The translations under genes and the position numbers were made by a program. Under the pieces are notes generated by a model that made no database searches, was not told the origin of the DNA, and was given only the letters and a program-made list of their open reading frames with translations. DNA of 64,000 nt from Balaenoptera acutorostrata (Eukaryota > Chordata > Mammalia > Artiodactyla > Balaenopteridae), in NCBI RefSeq assembly GCF_949987535.1, contig NC_080069.1:46303269-46367268 (forward strand). The letters are read 5' to 3'. Within the stretch, counting starts at the first letter, position 1, and every line of letters starts with the position of its first letter. This document shows positions 59,640-64,000 of this stretch, piece by piece.

Positions 59640-60986
59640 TTTAGGTGAAACAGCTACCTATTGGAGTCTTAAACTGGTGTCCTTGTGTGCGAGCGTCACT
59701 GTACAGTCTGCTTGTGCCAGTGCCCTTGGTTGGAGAGCTGGATTTGATGTGAATCAAGTCACATCTTTTCTTAGGGTGTGCTGGCTGCTATCACCTTGGT
59801 GGGAAGTAGGGCTGGAGTCTAGTGTGAGGTGGGACTTCCCCTCTCTCCAGTGGCTGTCACCACTCTATCGGGTTTGGGGTCTGATCCCATGTTGCTGGAG
59901 CAGAAGTCCTGAGGGTCAGCTGTGAGCTGTCTCAGTTCCCCTTAAGTGTGTGCTTTCCCCTCTCTCAGCACCAGGATCCTTGCCCCAGAGGGGAGAAGTG
60001 CTGGAGCAAGAGAATCCTGTTAAGGCTATTGGCTCATGGTGGGGCATGGGCTGTGGTGGATTGGCTGCAGACAGAGGTCTGAGCTAATTCTGATGCACCA
60101 CCTGTACAGGTGCCAACAGTAGTTGTTCTCATCTTGCTCAGACACAACCTCGGGTCCAAATTCCCTTTGTGCCCCACAGCTGATCATTCCCACCAACCTC
60201 CGTTGCCCCTGCCCTGTTGTGGAGTCACACTACAGGGCAATCAGGGCCCATGTTGACTCTTTACATGTATTGCTGTATGGGCTGTGGTGGACTGGTCACT
60301 GTCAGTGTTCCAGGCTCCTTCTGACACAGTACATACCAGCAATGGCCACCCATGACCCACCCAGGTACCGCCCCAGGTCTGCCTCTGTGTCCCACAGCCC
60401 AACTCTCTCACTAGTTGTGGCAGCCCTAGATCCAGTGTGACATGGAGTAAACAAGGCTGGAGTGTTCACTTGGCTTAAGCTGGAGAATGGGCTGGGGTGG
60501 TCATGGGAAACCAGACAGCCCCTGGATCAGTCTTCAGTATCTCTTCTCCACACTGCCTTGGGGGCAAGTCAGCATGTGTGTACTCTTCATGAGCATTGTC
60601 TAGGCTTTCTACAGCCCTCTTGTTAGTCCTACAGACGCTCCAACCAATCAAGGGGTTTCGTCTTCCCTGTGTAAGACCCCAGAACAGGGGCATCCAATAT
60701 GTCAATCAAACCACTCACTCCACAGGGTGAATTGCTCCTTGTGTAATCTCCCTTTTTCTCTGAGTCCCATCCCATGGGGCATAGGTCCCTACCTGATGGC
60801 TTCTTTTCTCTTCCTGCCCAATTCTGTGTCTATCTTTCCTAAAGCCTGGTTGCACAAAAGTCTTTCTGGCAGTTTCCAGGTAGTTTTCAGTGAGGATTTT
60901 TCCACATATGGATGTATTTTTGATGTGTTCATGAGGGGAGGTGAGTCCCATGTCCTCTTACTCTGCCATCTTGATCGATCTCTCCA
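59640..60986 (-). promoter_or_regulatory. Ancient L1 5'UTR
   Basis: GC-richer than its surroundings but CpG-poor, as expected after methylation decay. No tandem duplication like that of the young L1 is evident. The small open frames on both strands here (for example 59617-59925, 60123-60440, 60475-60705) fall in this UTR and are not genes. Confidence 0.75.
60965..60972 (-). promoter_or_regulatory. YY1-type site of the ancient L1
   Basis: GCCATCTT on the + strand, AAGATGGC on the element strand, about 14 bp inside the element. Confidence 0.7.
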
Positions 60987-62709
60987 GTTTAACTCTTTGC
61001 AAGCAATTTGTCTCATAAGTAGACATCCTACAATGTTGCCAGTCAATAAAATACAGTAAGAAAAATATAGGGAATATAATGCAACTTTAAATAAATATCT
61101 TTTTTCCCGCTGTTAAAATATTAAATCAAGATAGGTTCAATGAATTATACATCTCCAGTATTTATATAATTATTAGAGAAAAATCTTTTAAATATATTTA
61201 AAACTATTTGTTGTATTGAACCCAAATATAAACACATAAAATATGCTAAATCCATAGCTAATAGCACTTTAAAAGCATATTGAATAATATTCATTCTTCT
61301 CTTACAAAAAGTTTTCCTACCTAATCTTTGCTAAAAATAATGTAATCACACATTTTATATTTGTGAATAACCAAATATATTCTGAAATATAATTTTTATT
61401 TGGCATATTAATGTGTCTACTTGCACTCATAAATAATATTCATTTGTATTATCAGTTCTAATAAAAAGAGTCATGTAGAGACACTTTAACTTTTTACCTA
61501 CTGTATTCAATTACAACAGAATAAAAACTGCCAAAGATATCCTTAAATAGAAAATAAATCACATTACCCATATCAGATCAATAAAATATCAGGCTTATCC
61601 CTCTGGATTTTGTAGCCATAGCATGTGCCTCTTTATTTCTCTACTCAGTTTCCTAAATCACAATAGATATGGGGGATTACATTTTCATTGTATTTTGTAC
61701 TTTCTCTGTAGCTGGAAGTTGACTGATAGTGAGTTTATAATTTCATTGAGATCAGAGATAATATTATCTGTGTTATGTATCCTATATCCAGTACAATTAA
61801 GTAAATAGGTAGCTTTTATTTATGTTTTACTTTAATTTTAGTAACTCATTTTTAATTATTTCTTTAATTTTTCTCTCCTTATTCTCAAAGATTAATTGAG
61901 GATAGGAACTATTTAAGCTTATGGTGCAAGTCTCTCCTGACTAGTTGTATGATCCTTAGCTTTCAGGGTTCTGTAGGTGCTTCACTGTGTTGCCACTAAC
62001 CCTGCAGTAAGTCACTCTGTTGTTTTCCCTTTATCTTTTTCTAGGAGTCTTGTACACATCCTGTCCAACTTCCAGCCAGTAACCAAAACCATGTTTAAAT
62101 GAAGAATTTTGTTTCAAGGACTAGTTTTAATAGCAAAATTTTGATAACATTAATCCACTAGAGAAACATGTTTAATTTCTAAGACAAATCCCATACTTGA
62201 CTGTGGAGACTGCTTTACAAGGACATTGATAGTTTTTACATTTACATTTACATTTATACATATAGGAGCAACCCAGTATCTCCTCTGTGCATGTACTTTC
62301 AAACTAAAGAATGTCTAGCTATTTAGGTAATAACTGTCTCCTAGATATCCATGTCCTATAAAATGAGCCACACCTAAACAAAAATCTTGATAGCAGTTGT
62401 TCTTCTTTGACTTGATATAATTTGCTTGATCAAAATCTCTGCCATTTTTGCATCTTTTGGTGCCTTTGGTGGCAAATGCTTTAGTTATCCCTCATTAAAA
62501 AAAAATTGCCCTAAATATATATTTTATACAATTTTAATGAACCCTGTATAGCTGTAATTTTGGAGTATGCATGAACTAGTAGTAGACAAGCATTTCCAAG
62601 TGTTACAGTTCAACTTTGGATTATTTCAGTGCCCAAAATAAGACTAAGTTGAAACAAAATGTAAGAAAAAAAAAGTAAGTTGATAGCAGAAAGATACATC
62701 AAAATGTGT
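60987..62709. other. Unique AT-rich sequence
   Basis: No gene or confident repeat was recognised. There is a short TTTACA-type repeat (TTTACATTTACATTTACATTT) at about 62234-62256. Confidence 0.5.
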
Positions 62710-64000
62710 GAAGTACTAAAATAACTGGATAGCTACATGCAAAATAATAAATTGTGACACAGACCTTACACCATTCAAAAAAACCTGAAAATGAATTACA
62801 GGTCTAAATGGAAAGCACAAAACTACAAAACTCCTAGAAAACAACATAGGAGAAAACCTAGATGACCTTGGATATAGTGAAGACTTTTTAGATTTAACAC
62901 CAAAGATATGATCATGAAATAAATAGTGGATAACGTAGACATCATTAAAATTAAAAACTTCTGCTCTGTAAAAGACAATGTCAAGAGAATTAGAAGGCAC
63001 GCCACATACTGGGGGAAAATATTTGTAAAAGACATATCTAATAAAAGACTTTTATACAAAATGTACAAAGAACTCGTAAAACTCAACAGTATGAAAACAA
63101 ACAACCTGATTAAAAAATGGGCCAAAGACCATAACAGATACTTCACTAAAGAAGATATACAGATGGAAAATAAGCATATGTTAATGCTTAATTAAGATGA
63201 TAATATGTCATCAGGGAAATGCAAATTAAAACAAAAATGAGATAACGCTGCACATCTACTAGAAAGGCCAAAATCTGGAACACTGACTGGTAACACCAAA
63301 AGCTGGTGAGGATGTAGAGCCACTGGAGCTCTCATTCATTGTTGGCGGAGATGCAAAATGGTGTGGCCACTTTGGAAGACAGTTTGCAGTTTCTAACAAA
63401 ACAAAACAAGCTATTTTCACAAAACTAAGCAAGCTATTTTCATATAACAGACAATCATTTTCCTTGGTATTTACCCAAAGGAGTTGAAAGCTTATGTCCA
63501 TGCAGAAACTCACACATGCATATTTATTGCAGTTTTATTCATTATCGCTAAAATTTGGAAGCAGTCATGGTGTCCTTCAGTAGGTGAATAGATAAGAAAC
63601 TGTTTTATATCCAGACAATGGAATATTATTCAGTGCTAAAAAGAAAAGAGCTCTCAAGCCATGAAAAGGAATGGAGGAAACTTAGATGAATATTACTAAG
63701 TAAAAGAAGCGAGTCTGATATAGTTACATACTATATGATTCCAATAATGTGACATTTGGGAAAAGGCAAAACGATAGAGACAATAAAAACAAAAAATCAG
63801 CGATTGCCAGGGAGAGGGATGAATAGATAGAGGATTTTGAGAGCAGTGAAATATTCTGTATGGTATTTTAATGTTGGATACATGTCATTATACATTTGTC
63901 CAAACCCATAGAATGTACAACATCAGAAGTGATCTGTAATCAAACTGTGGACTTTGGGTGATGATGATGATGTGTCAATGTAGATTCATCTAACAAATAT
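62710..64000 (+). pseudogene. Old L1 ORF2 3' portion and 3'UTR, sense, cut by window end
   Basis: CTTACACCATTCAAAAAAAC, AAATTAAAAACTTCTGCTCT and TTATTCAGTGCTAAAAAGAA are L1M ORF2 C-terminal landmarks. The piece 62926-63195 encodes IIKIKNFCSVKDNVKRI and WAKDHNRYFTKEDIQM, the region N-terminal to the cysteine knuckle. The rest is frame-broken. The L1 is 5'-truncated near 62710, and its 3'UTR continues beyond the window. Confidence 0.85.

Larger units (their letters stand above)
54241..60986 (-). mobile_element. Ancient near-full-length L1, antisense
   Basis: About 6.75 kb on the minus strand, in order: 5'UTR (60986-59640), ORF1 relic, ORF2 relic, 3'UTR ending in T-rich sequence near 54241. The 5' end keeps the YY1-type AAGATGGC at the same distance from the end as in the young L1. 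Both ORFs are riddled with stops. I could not find matching flanking duplications, as expected for its age. Confidence 0.9.

Noticed and set aside
59617..61059. Cluster of 60-110 codon open frames on both strands that looked like a compact gene
   Set aside because: The region is the 5'UTR of the ancient L1, which is GC-richer and therefore stop-poor; no frame is conserved with a protein family.
1..64000. CRISPR array, bacterial operon or phage-like cassette
   Set aside because: No spaced direct repeats, no ribosome-binding sites with tight gene packing; all repeats are eukaryotic retroelements and DNA transposons.

Overview
This is 64 kb of mammalian nuclear DNA, AT-rich and dominated by retrotransposons. 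I see no host protein-coding exon, rRNA, functional tRNA or CRISPR. Three tRNA-Glu-derived SINEs of the CHR type (head GGGCTTCCCTGGTGGCGCAG) point to Cetartiodactyla. I see no BovB/ART2A ruminant repeats and no pig PRE-1 SINEs, so a cetacean (whale or dolphin) or close relative is the best inference. Old layers shared by placentals are also present: MIR, L2, L1M/HAL1-like pieces, MaLR LTRs, MER5 and MER1-type hAT elements.

Layout. 1-7474: a young full-length LINE-1 on the + strand with intact ORF1 and ORF2, a 2.25-kb 5'UTR carrying a roughly 366-bp tandem duplication, a 3'UTR with a G-quadruplex tract, a polyA signal and tail, and a perfect 15-bp target-site duplication. 7475-24284: mostly unique gene-desert sequence with MIRs, L2s, two CHR SINEs and an MLT1-like LTR remnant, a small CpG-rich patch at about 10.03-10.36 kb, and a perfect 22-bp palindrome at 22.85 kb. 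24285-37124: a stack of minus-strand L1 insertions: an old L1 with a younger L1 3' end nested in it, another L1M 3' end, a 5-kb 5'-truncated L1 with broken ORF1 and ORF2, and a 1.26-kb composite retroinsertion ending in a CHR SINE. 37125-54240: unique sequence with HAL1-like, MER5A, LTR-like, MIR, MaLR and L2 relics and a MER1-type hAT element with an intact 8-bp target duplication. 54241-60986: an ancient near-full-length L1 on the minus strand that still shows its 5' YY1-type site. 60987-64000: unique sequence, then an old + strand L1 3' portion that runs off the window.

How the genes work together. The only genes likely to be functional are the two ORFs of the first L1. ORF1p binds RNA as a trimer; ORF2p nicks DNA and reverse transcribes. 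Together they perform target-primed reverse transcription, which also explains the A-tailed SINEs here. I found no convincing new biological system. The most notable items are the apparently retrotransposition-competent L1 with its duplicated promoter unit and the composite SINE-terminated retroinsertion.
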